From: a virus
Virus record (IMG/VR): IMGVR_UViG_3300049489_000379
Span: 1 to 37,229 of that record
DNA length: 37,229 bases
Strand: one strand, 5' to 3'
Position numbers and translations under genes: made by a program. Each line of letters starts with the position of its first letter. Within the stretch, counting starts at the first letter, position 1. Below, piece by piece: positions 1 through 7,843 of the stretch. The notes below the pieces were generated by a model. It had not been told where the DNA came from, searched no databases, and worked only from the letters and a program-made list of their open reading frames with translations.

Positions 1-94
1 AAATAAGCCCCTCAATTCGAGTGACCCCCTTCGGCACCGTCCAGGTGGTACTTGCGGTAAATTGAACTTCGCGCATTTGGGTAGGTAGTCTCAT
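1..94 (-). CDS. Glycine-rich tail fibre protein, N-terminal fragment (cut by window edge)
   Basis: An ATG at 94 opens a frame that runs off the left edge after 31 codons. The N-terminus contains FTASTTWTVPKGVTRIEGL, which resembles the entry strand of glycine-rich-domain tail proteins (pattern F-T-V-P-x-G-V-T-x-I). In that family this strand is followed by a long glycine-rich stretch. It sits 9 bases after the stop of the preceding structural gene on the same strand, so it belongs to the late operon. The last 21 residues of a glycine-rich protein are found at the opposite window edge (37163-37229) on the same strand. The two pieces are probably the ends of one gene, with the middle missing. 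Family assignment rests on a short segment and is moderate. Confidence 0.6.
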   Translation of the reverse strand, partial: MRLPTQMREVQFTASTTWTVPKGVTRIEGLI

Positions 95-103
95 AAAAAC
101 CTC

Positions 104-1837
104 TTATAAAAGTGTAACGGTCAAGTCTTCGGGTTCGCCGGCCATGACCGAAGTAATGTAAAGCATGATTGGTGTATTTGCGGGAATAGTCGCGGTAACA
201 AAACTTGTTGAACTTCCGACAACGTTTAAATTTGGCTCTAAACTTGTAAGACTTGCCGCAAGACTTGGTGCGCTTGAAAAAATGGATTTCATTTCACAAA
301 TCACAAAACCCGCCGGGCTTGCTTGCGAAGGCGCCGACGAAGGCGTATTTGGTGCGTTTATCACCACGTTGTAATTTGCGCCGCCGCCCCGATTTATTTC
401 TAAAACTGAATAAGGGGCAATGCTACTAGTCGCGTCGTCGTAATTGTAAACAGACGAAACAAGCCCTTTCATTTCAATAAATGAAAGGGTCGTAAAATTT
501 GCCGATTGGTCACTTGAAAATTTTATGAGTTTTCTCGTTGAAAAAACCGTGCCGCCCGCGCCGCCTTGTGCGACGCCGGCCGTATTGTAAACGGTTAGCG
601 CACTTGCGGACGTTTCAACCACGGTAAATAAACCGTTATTGCCCCCACTTGTGCAACCTTCCAAATTTATCGTATGCCCAACACTTACCTGCGACGTTGG
701 GTCGGTCGGTAAATTGTAAGACCACCGATTAGTGTTGATAGTACCCGCGACACCGCCTTGAGTGGCGCCGGCCGTGTTGTATAAAATTAAATTGTTGCCG
801 CCTGAATTGACCGCAATGATTGGAAGGGTGCCCGAGTTATTGCCGCCCGTTGAGTGGGAAGCCGTCGTCACCGTTTCGCCCACAATATAGTCGGTTGAAC
901 TTGCCGCACTTGAAAGGTTGAATTGCCAAAAGTTAGTGTCAAGTGTGCCCGCAACCCCGGCTTGCAAAACCCCGTTGACATTTTTTACCCAAGCATTGTT
1001 GCCCGATTGATTGATTGCGTACACTGTAAAATCACCATTGTTTGCGCCCGTGGTATGCGACAAAAAGTCGTGGGCATAGCCCGCTGTAAATCCCGTCGTC
1101 GAAAGTGGGTTTGAATAATTGTAAGACATGATTTTTTCTTGAACCGTACCCGCGACACCAGTTTGGGCGACACCCGAAGCATTTGCCACGACGACATTAT
1201 TGCCGCCGCCCCGGTTTTTTTCGACAATCGTAAAATTGCCGTTATTCGCACCCGTTGTGCAAGAGGCGATTGTAATACCGTCGCCGGGTAAAGTGTCGGC
1301 GCTTATTGCAGCGTCGAGGTTGTATTGCACCAAATTTAAAGTCGACACTTCCGAAATGTATTGCGTGCCAAGTAAAATAATACTTTGCACGTTTTGTGCG
1401 GCCTTCGCGTGCGTGATAGATTGTGTTGCGATTTGGGTTGTAAACCGCGCAATGCTTTGAGTGTTGAGCGCCGAACCTTTTCTTGAAATTGAACTATTAT
1501 TTGCGGTGTACTGGTGCGCCACTTCGGTGATTGGGATTGCAAGATTTGTATGTTTTCGTAAATCAAAAGCAAGAGTGCCCGAAATGCCCGATTTTTTCAC
1601 CATAAACCTGCAAAGGGTGGGTTGTGAAGCGTCATTTAAAAAGCCGGCCGCAATGCTTCGCTTCCAAGTTGACAAATATTTAAGGCGGCCTTGCACTTCC
1701 CACAAAGTCGGTTTTGCACCCGCCGTCACCACTCTTGAATCGAGGTCGTCTAAGTCGGCTTTTATAAAGCCCAGTAGTGTGTCATCGACCGGGCTTTTTG
1801 CGTCAACGTCGGTTGAGGGAATTGTTGTAAATGCCAT
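104..1837 (-). CDS. Virion/tail protein with four internal repeats
   Basis: This 577-residue protein is probably a tail tip, fibre or baseplate-surface component, inferred from its place after the hub-like gene and from its repeat structure. Residues 1-185 form a unique N-terminal part. From about residue 190 to 435 there are four diverged repeats of about 66 residues. Each starts with a T-G-(A/G)-N-N-(G/S) turn, passes through a short beta-rich stretch, and ends near GVAQ-x-GVAGT-V; the starts lie near residues 196, 264, 330 and 396. A serine- and alanine-rich beta-like C-terminal part follows. The ATG at 1837 touches the stop of the upstream gene, which suggests translational coupling. No enzyme motif is visible. 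The exact role is not recognised. Confidence 0.75.
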   Translation of the reverse strand: MAFTTIPSTDVDAKSPVDDTLLGFIKADLDDLDSRVVTAGAKPTLWEVQGRLKYLSTWKRSIAAGFLNDASQPTLCRFMVKKSGISGTLAFDLRKHTNLAIPITEVAHQYTANNSSISRKGSALNTQSIARFTTQIATQSITHAKAAQNVQSIILLGTQYISEVSTLNLVQYNLDAAISADTLPGDGITIASCTTGANNGNFTIVEKNRGGGNNVVVANASGVAQTGVAGTVQEKIMSYNYSNPLSTTGFTAGYAHDFLSHTTGANNGDFTVYAINQSGNNAWVKNVNGVLQAGVAGTLDTNFWQFNLSSAASSTDYIVGETVTTASHSTGGNNSGTLPIIAVNSGGNNLILYNTAGATQGGVAGTINTNRWSYNLPTDPTSQVSVGHTINLEGCTSGGNNGLFTVVETSASALTVYNTAGVAQGGAGGTVFSTRKLIKFSSDQSANFTTLSFIEMKGLVSSVYNYDDATSSIAPYSVLEINRGGGANYNVVINAPNTPSSAPSQASPAGFVICEMKSIFSSAPSLAASLTSLEPNLNVVGSSTSFVTATIPANTPIMLYITSVMAGEPEDLTVTLL

Positions 1838-3630
1838 TAGTATGTCACCTTGTAAGTGGGTTTATTGTCGGCGGTGAAATTTGCACCCGCCGCACTCAAA
1901 AAACAAAAACGCTTTTGGCTTTCAGTCACTTCGTCGTATATTCCAAACCGTATTTTATGGGTTGTCAAAAGGGTTGTGGCAAAATTATTTGTAAACGTTA
2001 TGGTGTCGCCGACAATACTTTCAATGGTGTTTGCGGCGTCGGATTCATAAACTAATGACAAACTATTCCACAATTTCATTACCCAACCGACTTTGTACTG
2101 CGCACCTCGACCACTCGCAACCGTGATTTTCTTTTGCGAAATCACCGACACCACGGTGTCGCTTGGGGCAATGAAGCCCGAGCGAATATTGGTGAAGGAA
2201 GTAAAAGCAAGTTTAAAAGAAACGTCGCCTTTGGTAACGTCAATCGAGCGCGACAAGATTTCAAGTAAACTTGAAAAATTTAAAGTGCCGTCGGCGGCCG
2301 GTATTTTAGAACTAACCAAAAATGCCTTGTCACCTAGAGCTTGTAAGCTCTTGTCGATTTGGGTGTTGATACTTACCTCGGGTGTCGGAAGCGCGAGGCG
2401 CGCGAGTAGTTTACCGCCGAAGTCGTCAACAAGAGCTTGCCCGTCGAGGGTTGATTTTATACCTTTAAATTTCAGCACCAAAGGCGATTGCTCGCCGTAT
2501 GCCGAAATCGAAGCGGCGTCGCTGTAAGTGTCGCGCTTTTGGTAAACCTTTGTCGCCTCTTTATAGTCCCAATCTATTTGAATTTTATTTGTAACTTTCG
2601 CGCCGTCAATTGCCCACTTCGGGAATTTGGTGATTGTGTCTTCGTCAATAATTTCGTCGTCTTCGACATAGCGCGCTTTATCCAAAATTGCGAGTGTCAA
2701 TTTTGAAGTCGTGACCGAATTTGAAAAGCGTAAATTGTTGGGCATTAAAAGTTCGGTTTCAATTAAAGACAAAGCCGAATCAATCGAGTAAAGAGTCAAA
2801 GTGTATTGAACGCCTAAAAATAATTCGTCGCGCAAGGCTTCAATACCTGAAACGTCAACAAGAGCGTTTGAAATCCCAAGCCCACTTTGCAAAGTGTCGT
2901 AAGTGCCGCCGCCCCCACCTGAAATTAAAAGTTTTAAAATAATATTTAAGGGGTTGTCGGTAATAGTTTCGACGGTAAAAATATCGGTGTTGATTGAGTG
3001 CGCGGCCGGCACCGAATTTAGTTCGCCGCGAACGCAACCCGTAAATTGTTTGAGGCCGAGATTGACCCCGGTGTAACTTATAAATTCGTCGTCGATTTTC
3101 ATTACCCCCGCCGTTGGAAAATCGGCCAAATCGTCACGCGCGGTAATGGTGGTTGTACTAATTAAAATGTCAGCGCCCAAGGCCGACTTTGCGGTGTAAA
3201 TGGGTTTTGTCATGCGGTCGGTTTGCTCCGCACTTGAAAAAGAGTAAGCATTGTCGCCGTGGTCGCACTTTTTTATAAACGTGCGAGGGAGTTCAAAATA
3301 ATCCGAAAAAGCCATTGCAACGTTTGAGCGCCCGATAAAAATTCGAACCTCTTGCCCAATCAAGGGGGCTGCGTCACCAAGCACCAGTGCCGAAATAATG
3401 CCGTCGGCGTCGAGTAGTTTAAAAGTGAAAGTCGAAATTGTGGTGTTTACTTTTCTAATGTCGATTTGAGTAGGATTTAAACTTAAAGAAATTACACTTT
3501 TGTCGTAAGGGCTTGCAATTGATAGCCCCGAATCGGGTTGCCGGATTGAAAAATAATTGGCACCAATTTGCACAACCACGTTGCCAATATATTTTTTGTC
3601 AGTTTTTACGACACTCGTGTAAGCACTCAA
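1837..3630 (-). CDS. Tail tip/baseplate hub-like protein
   Basis: This 597-residue protein follows the distal-tail gene and precedes the repeat-bearing tail protein, the place of the tail hub in siphoviruses. The visible sequence is mostly beta-type. It contains the segment VMKIDDEFISYTGV followed by GCVRGELN, a pattern I associate with phage tail proteins of the hub/adhesin group. The start is a TTG at 3630 whose last two bases overlap the upstream TGA (TTGA), with GGCGGG about 8 bases upstream. That arrangement indicates translational coupling to the preceding gene. No peptidase or lysozyme motif was seen. Confidence is high that it is a virion tail gene and moderate for the hub role. Confidence 0.7.
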   Translation of the reverse strand: MSAYTSVVKTDKKYIGNVVVQIGANYFSIRQPDSGLSIASPYDKSVISLSLNPTQIDIRKVNTTISTFTFKLLDADGIISALVLGDAAPLIGQEVRIFIGRSNVAMAFSDYFELPRTFIKKCDHGDNAYSFSSAEQTDRMTKPIYTAKSALGADILISTTTITARDDLADFPTAGVMKIDDEFISYTGVNLGLKQFTGCVRGELNSVPAAHSINTDIFTVETITDNPLNIILKLLISGGGGGTYDTLQSGLGISNALVDVSGIEALRDELFLGVQYTLTLYSIDSALSLIETELLMPNNLRFSNSVTTSKLTLAILDKARYVEDDEIIDEDTITKFPKWAIDGAKVTNKIQIDWDYKEATKVYQKRDTYSDAASISAYGEQSPLVLKFKGIKSTLDGQALVDDFGGKLLARLALPTPEVSINTQIDKSLQALGDKAFLVSSKIPAADGTLNFSSLLEILSRSIDVTKGDVSFKLAFTSFTNIRSGFIAPSDTVVSVISQKKITVASGRGAQYKVGWVMKLWNSLSLVYESDAANTIESIVGDTITFTNNFATTLLTTHKIRFGIYDEVTESQKRFCFLSAAGANFTADNKPTYKVTY

Positions 3631-4220
3631 GTAATTACCCGCCTAAATGATAACGGCACTTCCCAAACGTAAGTGTCGACCCCTCTTGGTGCAATTTTTT
3701 TTGGATTTACTTTGAGGGCGTCTAGTTCATATGTCGTGTACGGGGTAAGTGTCTTGTCTTCGTAATAACGAAAGTCTTCGCCGAGTAGCCCCCACGTTTT
3801 TAAAAAAGTGTCGACAAGTGTATAAATGGCCGGGCTTAAAAATGAAAATTTTAGTTTTCTTTTACCTTCAATGTAATGAAGTGCCGTTTGTTGAACGCCT
3901 GAAAGCGATTCACTTGTGGTATTTTTCGCGTCAAGCTCTTCGCCGCCCTCTTCGATTGGCGGGTAGTCAAAAAGTATTTCATACCCGAACGAAATGGCGA
4001 CGGTGGCCGAAGCGGTACACAAAACCCCACTTGCAAGCACCACGGTCGACGAAGTTTTCGAATCAACAAGCGCGCCGTCGGGTATGCCCGTGCCGCGCAC
4101 AAACATACCGACTTCAATAAGTGAAGTGTCAGCGATTGAGGTAATGGTGCCGTTACCGCTTGCGGTTGTGCCGGTCGTGTCTAAGTTTTTATATTGTATT
4201 CTTGGGATTGCAAAAGCCAT
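3627..4220 (-). CDS. Distal tail-like protein
   Basis: This 197-residue protein is encoded directly after the tape measure gene (stop and start adjoin at 4220/4221), where siphoviruses normally encode the distal tail protein that joins tube and tip. The first 85 residues are rich in T, S, G and V, and the C-terminal half is mixed with many aromatic residues (for example TFLKTWGLLGEDFRYYEDK). The final four bases are shared with the TTG start of the next gene. I infer the function from position and composition, not from a clear motif. A small insertion domain with the segment VGMFVRGTGIPDGALV resembles beta-rich decorations often found in phage virion proteins. Confidence 0.6.
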   Translation of the reverse strand: MAFAIPRIQYKNLDTTGTTASGNGTITSIADTSLIEVGMFVRGTGIPDGALVDSKTSSTVVLASGVLCTASATVAISFGYEILFDYPPIEEGGEELDAKNTTSESLSGVQQTALHYIEGKRKLKFSFLSPAIYTLVDTFLKTWGLLGEDFRYYEDKTLTPYTTYELDALKVNPKKIAPRGVDTYVWEVPLSFRRVIT

Positions 4221-6455
4221 TTAAGTTGTCACCCCTGTAATTTGAGCGTTTCGAAATTCAATCGCGTCACTAATTTTTCGAACCAAAGAGTCAATGTAAG
4301 AGTCGTCGGCTTGTACGTCGCCGTTTATGATTGTGGTAGTACCACCCGACACTTTCGAGTCAATGCTTTGAAGTAAAGCTATCATTTCGGAATCACTTCC
4401 CCCGCCCCCACCAACGGCGCCCACAACGTCATTGAAATTACGTTTAGGCACCACAAGCTCGCCCGGTTCAAGTAAAGCGGGCACGCTATCACGCCCCGGA
4501 ATACCGCCGGTAATTAAACCCCCGTCGGCGGCGGCGGTGACTTGGCTTATTCGCTCGGCGCCAAACGCAACGGCGGCGGCGGCACCCGCAACACCAAGTG
4601 CCGGCCCGATGATCGGTATTGTTGAAAAGCCTTTATAAATATTTAGGGCACTTTCAGCCGTGCCAATGGTGATTTGCGCAACGGCCGCAACCTTACCAAT
4701 TGATTTCAAAGTTGAGTTTTTAGATTGCTGTAATTGCACAAGTTCGCCGGCCGCACTCTTCGCCCCTTGAACCTCTTCCGACCCTAAAATTTTTGAAAGG
4801 GTTGCGGCGGTCGTGCCGTATTTTTTTTGCTCTAAAAGAAATTTATTGTTGGCCTCAATTTTTAAACGTAGCTTTTCCTCTTGAAGTTGACGCTCAATAC
4901 TTAGTTCGGTGGCCGAGCTTGCTTGAAGTTCGGCAAGTTTAGCTTCGGTAAGCACCGCCGTGTTTTCGATTCCAAGTGCTGCGTTTTCGGCCGCAATGTC
5001 GGCTTGTACTTGCGCAAACGACGCTTTACGTTCAAGGTCTTCGGCGTTTTGTATTTCTTGTTGTTCTTTAATTAAATTGTACCGCTCTTGGTGGGCGGCC
5101 AATTGGTCGCCGGTAAAACCTTGGTCAAGAGCTTTTAATGCTGCAATTTCTTTTGTTTTTAAATCAATAGTTTCAGCACTTGCGTTTTGATTTTGTAGTT
5201 TTAAAAGGTCAATTTCGGCTTTTCTAATATTTCGCAAATTCGCTTGGTGTTGGGCTTCAATTGCCGCCGCTTTTGCCGCCGCTTTTTCTTTGTCAGCATT
5301 TTGAGTTTGTAGTTCTTTTTCTTGCTCTTTGGTGGTTTCTCGAAAGGAAGTGACGGCCGCGTCTTTTGATTTACCAAACGACCCTTTTATTTCAGCAAGC
5401 CCGGCTTTCAAAGTTGATAAATCAAGGTTAAATGCCCCCGACAAAACTTTGCCCAAGCCCCCAAAAAGTTCGGCCATTAAAGTGATTGCACCCTTTGTTG
5501 TGGCGACAATGCCCGCCCAAATGGTATTCCAATTTAAAGCAAGAAAAGTAATTGCTGCGACAACCGCCGCAATGGCAAGCGGTATGCCTAAAAAAGCGGC
5601 ACTCATTGAAAGCCCGGCCGCCGTGGCCGCCGCACTTAGCGCAAGAAACGCCGGCACCAAAACGGTAATGCCGGTCACTAGTCCGGTGATAACAACACCA
5701 ACGGTCAAAAGAATAGCCGCAATTTGTTTGAGCGTTTCACTTTGTGAAATTGCGTCGAAAAAAGAAATCGCAATTTGTCTTGCCGCCGCAAACGCCGGCG
5801 CAAATCTTGACCCGATAGCTTCCTGAAAATTACCAAATGAAGTGGCAAGGGCTTTTGTGTACCCGTCGGCTTTATTGAACTCTTCGGCGAGGCCGCCGGC
5901 TTTTTGCCTTACGAAATCCAAAACCGTCGCCATGCGCTCGGCTTCGGTGGCGCCCTCACGAATTACCAAGCCTTGCTTTGCAAAAGCATTGGTGCTTGTG
6001 CCTATGGTGCGGGCAATCTTTTCGGCGGCGCCGTCAAGGTTGCCACCCATTGAAGCCGACAAATCGGCAATGGCAAAGGTCAAGTCTTCGGTGATTTTTG
6101 TTTGACCTAAAAAGGTTTGCGCAACCGCTTGCGCTTGAATAATTGCGTCGTTATCAATCCCGGTTTTTGCTTGAACCGCATCGGCAAAAGATTTGTATTG
6201 GTCTTCGAGTTCTTTGGTGTAAATGCCTTGGTTTTGAAGGGCGTTATTTAATTGCACCGAAGCGCGCTCGGCCTCTTCAAATGCTTTTACCGATAAAAAT
6301 ATTTCAGCACTCAAGGCCGCAAAAGCAATACCCGAAACCACCGCAACGTTTTTTAAACTTCCTTCCAAATCACTTGTTTGGTCGCGAATATCGTCAAAGG
6401 CTTTCGTAACGTTCTTGGCGTCCGCGTTTATCTTTATCAGTAAATCGTCAGCCAT
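4221..6455 (-). CDS. Tail tape measure protein
   Basis: This 744-residue protein acts as the internal ruler of the tail and is ejected with DNA. It is the longest late gene of the central tail block and lies right after the tail assembly chaperone, as is typical. Residues 1-80 are helical with short heptads. The segment near 110-190 (AVAQTFLGQTKITEDLT, ASMGGNLDGAAEKIARTIG) matches the usual N-terminal tape measure core. Around residues 235-320 there are long hydrophobic alanine- and isoleucine-rich stretches likely to form transmembrane helices. Residues 370-560 are a charged coiled coil rich in K, E, Q and A. The C-terminus has a GGGGGSDSE linker. The ATG lies inside the last codons of the upstream gene (8-base overlap). 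Confidence 0.93.
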   Translation of the reverse strand: MADDLLIKINADAKNVTKAFDDIRDQTSDLEGSLKNVAVVSGIAFAALSAEIFLSVKAFEEAERASVQLNNALQNQGIYTKELEDQYKSFADAVQAKTGIDNDAIIQAQAVAQTFLGQTKITEDLTFAIADLSASMGGNLDGAAEKIARTIGTSTNAFAKQGLVIREGATEAERMATVLDFVRQKAGGLAEEFNKADGYTKALATSFGNFQEAIGSRFAPAFAAARQIAISFFDAISQSETLKQIAAILLTVGVVITGLVTGITVLVPAFLALSAAATAAGLSMSAAFLGIPLAIAAVVAAITFLALNWNTIWAGIVATTKGAITLMAELFGGLGKVLSGAFNLDLSTLKAGLAEIKGSFGKSKDAAVTSFRETTKEQEKELQTQNADKEKAAAKAAAIEAQHQANLRNIRKAEIDLLKLQNQNASAETIDLKTKEIAALKALDQGFTGDQLAAHQERYNLIKEQQEIQNAEDLERKASFAQVQADIAAENAALGIENTAVLTEAKLAELQASSATELSIERQLQEEKLRLKIEANNKFLLEQKKYGTTAATLSKILGSEEVQGAKSAAGELVQLQQSKNSTLKSIGKVAAVAQITIGTAESALNIYKGFSTIPIIGPALGVAGAAAAVAFGAERISQVTAAADGGLITGGIPGRDSVPALLEPGELVVPKRNFNDVVGAVGGGGGSDSEMIALLQSIDSKVSGGTTTIINGDVQADDSYIDSLVRKISDAIEFRNAQITGVTT

Positions 6456-7169
6456 TTTTTACGCGCCTTTCGTAAAGTCTTTTAAGTGCTTGCTCTTCGA
6501 GTAACTTGTCGGTTTTTTCGTCAAAACCTTGTGGCTCTTCACCATTATTTAACGACATAAATAAAAATTGTTCAAGGCTTGGAAGGTCTTGCCCCTGATA
6601 AAGTCGATTTGACAAAACCGCGTAGTACAAATCGACTAGGTCGGCTTTACCTATGACTTGAAGTAAGCCCCGCACTTGGCGCATGGTCATGTCTAAAAAA
6701 TACTCGGGCGTACACCAAGCGTAACGACTCGCTAACGAGTCAAAGATTTCGCCCCAATTTTCTTCGACTTTTTTTTTGAGGCGTCGGGGGGAGTGGCCGC
6801 CGGCGCTTGGTGCTTTTTCATTTCGTCGGTGATTTTTTTCATTTCAGGTTCGCCAATACCGACGGCACCGAGCAAAGCTAAAATGACATTTAATTGGTCT
6901 TGCATAGATGAAATGGCGTCAAGAAATTCGTCTTTGGTTTTAAATTGTTCTTTGTCTTTGAGCATAAAAAAAGCGATTTCGGCAATTTCAGAAATCTTTT
7001 GTTTTTGAAAAATCTCGCCTAAACCCCCGGCGGTGTACTTTTCAACCGCCCACGCGCGCACGCGCAGTGACCACCGCCCCAAGGTAATTTTTACACCCGG
7101 CATGGTCGAAAGCTCGAAAGCCGTTTCTTTTGGTACCAAATCGAGTAGGTTTAAGGGCATAAAGCTCAT
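6448..7169 (-). CDS. Tail assembly chaperone, -1 frameshift fusion product
   Basis: This is the long form of the two-product tail assembly chaperone (lambda gpG-gpGT type), about 240 residues. The ribosome would read the short form to the run of nine A residues, slip back one base on A AAA AAG (6768-6774) and continue as KVEENWGEIFDSLASRY, then CTPEYFLDMTMRQVRG and onward to the stop at 6448. The downstream frame has no good start before the slip site, and the join gives a continuous domain of the pattern W-x3-F-x2-L-x3-Y, which is typical of the T half. The downstream tape measure gene overlaps the end by 8 bases. An internal ATG at 6690 in the shifted frame could yield an 80-residue piece, but I judge the fusion far more likely. 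The frameshift itself is inferred from sequence. Confidence 0.85.
6726..6741 (-). other. Hairpin downstream of the slip site
   Basis: The minus strand carries GACTCG-TTAG-CGAGTC, a perfect 6-bp stem with a 4-base loop that contains the zero-frame UAG stop. It lies about 26 bases after the slippery heptamer. That is farther than the usual stimulatory structure, so its role is uncertain; it may slow ribosomes near the zero-frame stop. Confidence 0.45.
6732..7169 (-). CDS. Tail assembly chaperone, short form
   Basis: This is the zero-frame product, 145 residues, ending at the TAG at 6732. It has a compact alpha/beta N-terminal domain (FELSTMPGVKITLGRWSL), then helices and a lysine-rich tail DASKKKSKK at the slip site. 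It lies two genes after the major tail protein in transcription order and just before the tape measure, the standard location. I chose the ATG at 7169; a frame-open GTG at 7247 would add 26 residues but lies inside the promoter region of the divergent island. The ribosome site before 7169 is weak, and a second ATG at 7160 is possible. The gene is separated from the upstream tail genes by four opposing genes and a terminator, so it may need its own promoter. Confidence 0.85.
   Translation of the reverse strand: MSFMPLNLLDLVPKETAFELSTMPGVKITLGRWSLRVRAWAVEKYTAGGLGEIFQKQKISEIAEIAFFMLKDKEQFKTKDEFLDAISSMQDQLNVILALLGAVGIGEPEMKKITDEMKKHQAPAATPPDASKKKSKKIGAKSLTR
6768..6774 (-). promoter_or_regulatory. 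Slippery heptamer A AAA AAG for -1 frameshifting
   Basis: On the minus strand the chaperone reads TCA AAA AAA AAG TCG. The last seven bases of the A run plus G form A AAA AAG in the zero frame, the most shift-prone bacterial -1 heptamer (as in E. coli dnaX). A -1 slip on it leads exactly into the open frame of the downstream chaperone half. The zero-frame stop lies 34 bases downstream. Confidence 0.85.
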
Positions 7170-7219
7170 GTTTGATTTAGGCCACAAATCCCGATTTGGT
7201 ACAAGGTAAATAATATTTA

Positions 7220-7248
7220 TTGCTTTTGTACGACAAACGTGGTACACT
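7220..7248 (+). promoter_or_regulatory. Candidate sigma70 promoter of the plus-strand island
   Basis: TTGCTT at 7220-7225 and TACACT at 7243-7248 are separated by 17 bases, a good match in spacing to sigma70 promoters. It lies 48 bases before the first gene of the counter-oriented island. The word GTAC occurs three times between 7228 and 7253 (7228, 7242, 7250), overlapping the spacer and -10, and may be an operator. A tandem TTAG triplet (about 7259-7270) follows in the leader. The assignment is by eye. Confidence 0.5.
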
Positions 7249-7295
7249 GGTACGTTATTTAGTTAGTTAGGCCAGAGTAACCGGGAGCAATACGA

Positions 7296-7526
7296 ATGAA
7301 AAATCAAAATCGAACTTACCAATGCGACGTTCAAACCCCAACGGGTCAAGTGATTCGCACAACGGCCAAAAAGGTTGGCCGCTCTTGGCTTGTTGGCGGT
7401 GACTTTTCAAAAGCCACAACCGATTTAGGCGGCAAAATATTTATTTACATTGACGGCAAAATTTATTTGTTAAAAGGTTGCGTTTTAAAATTTCAAGACT
7501 ACGAAAAGGAAGTGGTGAAAATATGA
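7296..7526 (+). CDS. Hypothetical 76-residue protein of the late-region island
   Basis: This is the first gene of a plus-strand cluster that runs against the late operon. The protein is small and probably all-beta: a short N-terminal segment with one cysteine (YQCDVQTPTG), a WLVGGDF turn, and IFIYIDGKIYLLKG hairpins. A ribosome site GGGAG lies 8 bases before the ATG. The stop overlaps the next start as ATGA, so the two are coupled. I do not recognise a family. Position next to a dedicated promoter suggests an accessory (moron-type) gene, not a virion part. Confidence 0.7.
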   Translation: MKNQNRTYQCDVQTPTGQVIRTTAKKVGRSWLVGGDFSKATTDLGGKIFIYIDGKIYLLKGCVLKFQDYEKEVVKI

Positions 7527-7669
7527 ATAAACAAAAACAAGACGAACGCGAGTGCGATTGCGGCGAGTGCCGCCTTTGCCGCGCGTATTTACTAAGCGAC
7601 GACGATTCAAACCAACCGTGCCCACGCTGCAACGGCGGCGGTTGTGGCAAATGCGAAGAGGGCGAGTAA
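7523..7669 (+). CDS. Cysteine-rich zinc-ribbon-like mini-protein (48 residues)
   Basis: The ATG at 7523 overlaps the previous stop. The protein has eight cysteines, arranged C-x-C-x2-C-x2-C in the first part (CDCGECRLC) and C-x2-C-x4-C-x2-C in the second (CPRCNGGGCGKC). The second half resembles the CxxCxGxG zinc-binding repeats of DnaJ-type zinc fingers. Eight such residues could bind two metal ions. It is acidic between and after the cysteine groups (DDD, EEGE). The stop TAA is followed with no gap by the next ATG, so it is part of the same transcript. Function is unknown; a protein- or nucleic-acid-binding adaptor is a reasonable guess. Confidence 0.65.
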   Translation: MNKQKQDERECDCGECRLCRAYLLSDDDSNQPCPRCNGGGCGKCEEGE

Positions 7670-7843
7670 ATGAAACCTAAAAAATATTTGCGAACCCATA
7701 GGCTTGAAGTGCGAGTCGACCAAACCGAAATGCAAGAAATAATTGCGAAGAGTCATTTGTATGCGCGGGGGAGTGTTAGCGATTTCGTTCGCCTCGCTTG
7801 CTTGAACTATCGACCAATTAAAAAAGTGAAGGTGGGCAAATGA
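7670..7843 (+). CDS. Ribbon-helix-helix-like small protein (57 residues)
   Basis: The frame starts with the ATG directly after the previous TAA and ends at TGA 7841-7843, overlapping the next ATG by four bases. The sequence has the layout of an Arc/MobC-type ribbon-helix-helix protein: a basic start (KPKKYLRTH), a short strand RLEVRVD, a helix TEMQEIIAKSHLYA, a glycine turn RGS, and a second helix VSDFVRLACLNY. In this fold the strand of a dimer reads the DNA major groove. It is a good candidate for the regulator of its own island promoter, where repeated GTAC words occur. The family assignment is by pattern only. Confidence 0.65.
   Translation: MKPKKYLRTHRLEVRVDQTEMQEIIAKSHLYARGSVSDFVRLACLNYRPIKKVKVGK

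Noticed and set aside
4960-6105. Long plus-strand open frames opposite the tape measure gene
   Set aside because: They are alanine- and serine-rich mirror images of an alanine-rich coding strand, with no ribosome sites. The minus-strand protein is a clear tape measure.
6448-6690. Separate 80-residue gene between chaperone and tape measure
   Set aside because: The frame extends upstream without stops to the slip site and the upstream part matches the expected T-half pattern, so it is better read as a frameshift extension.
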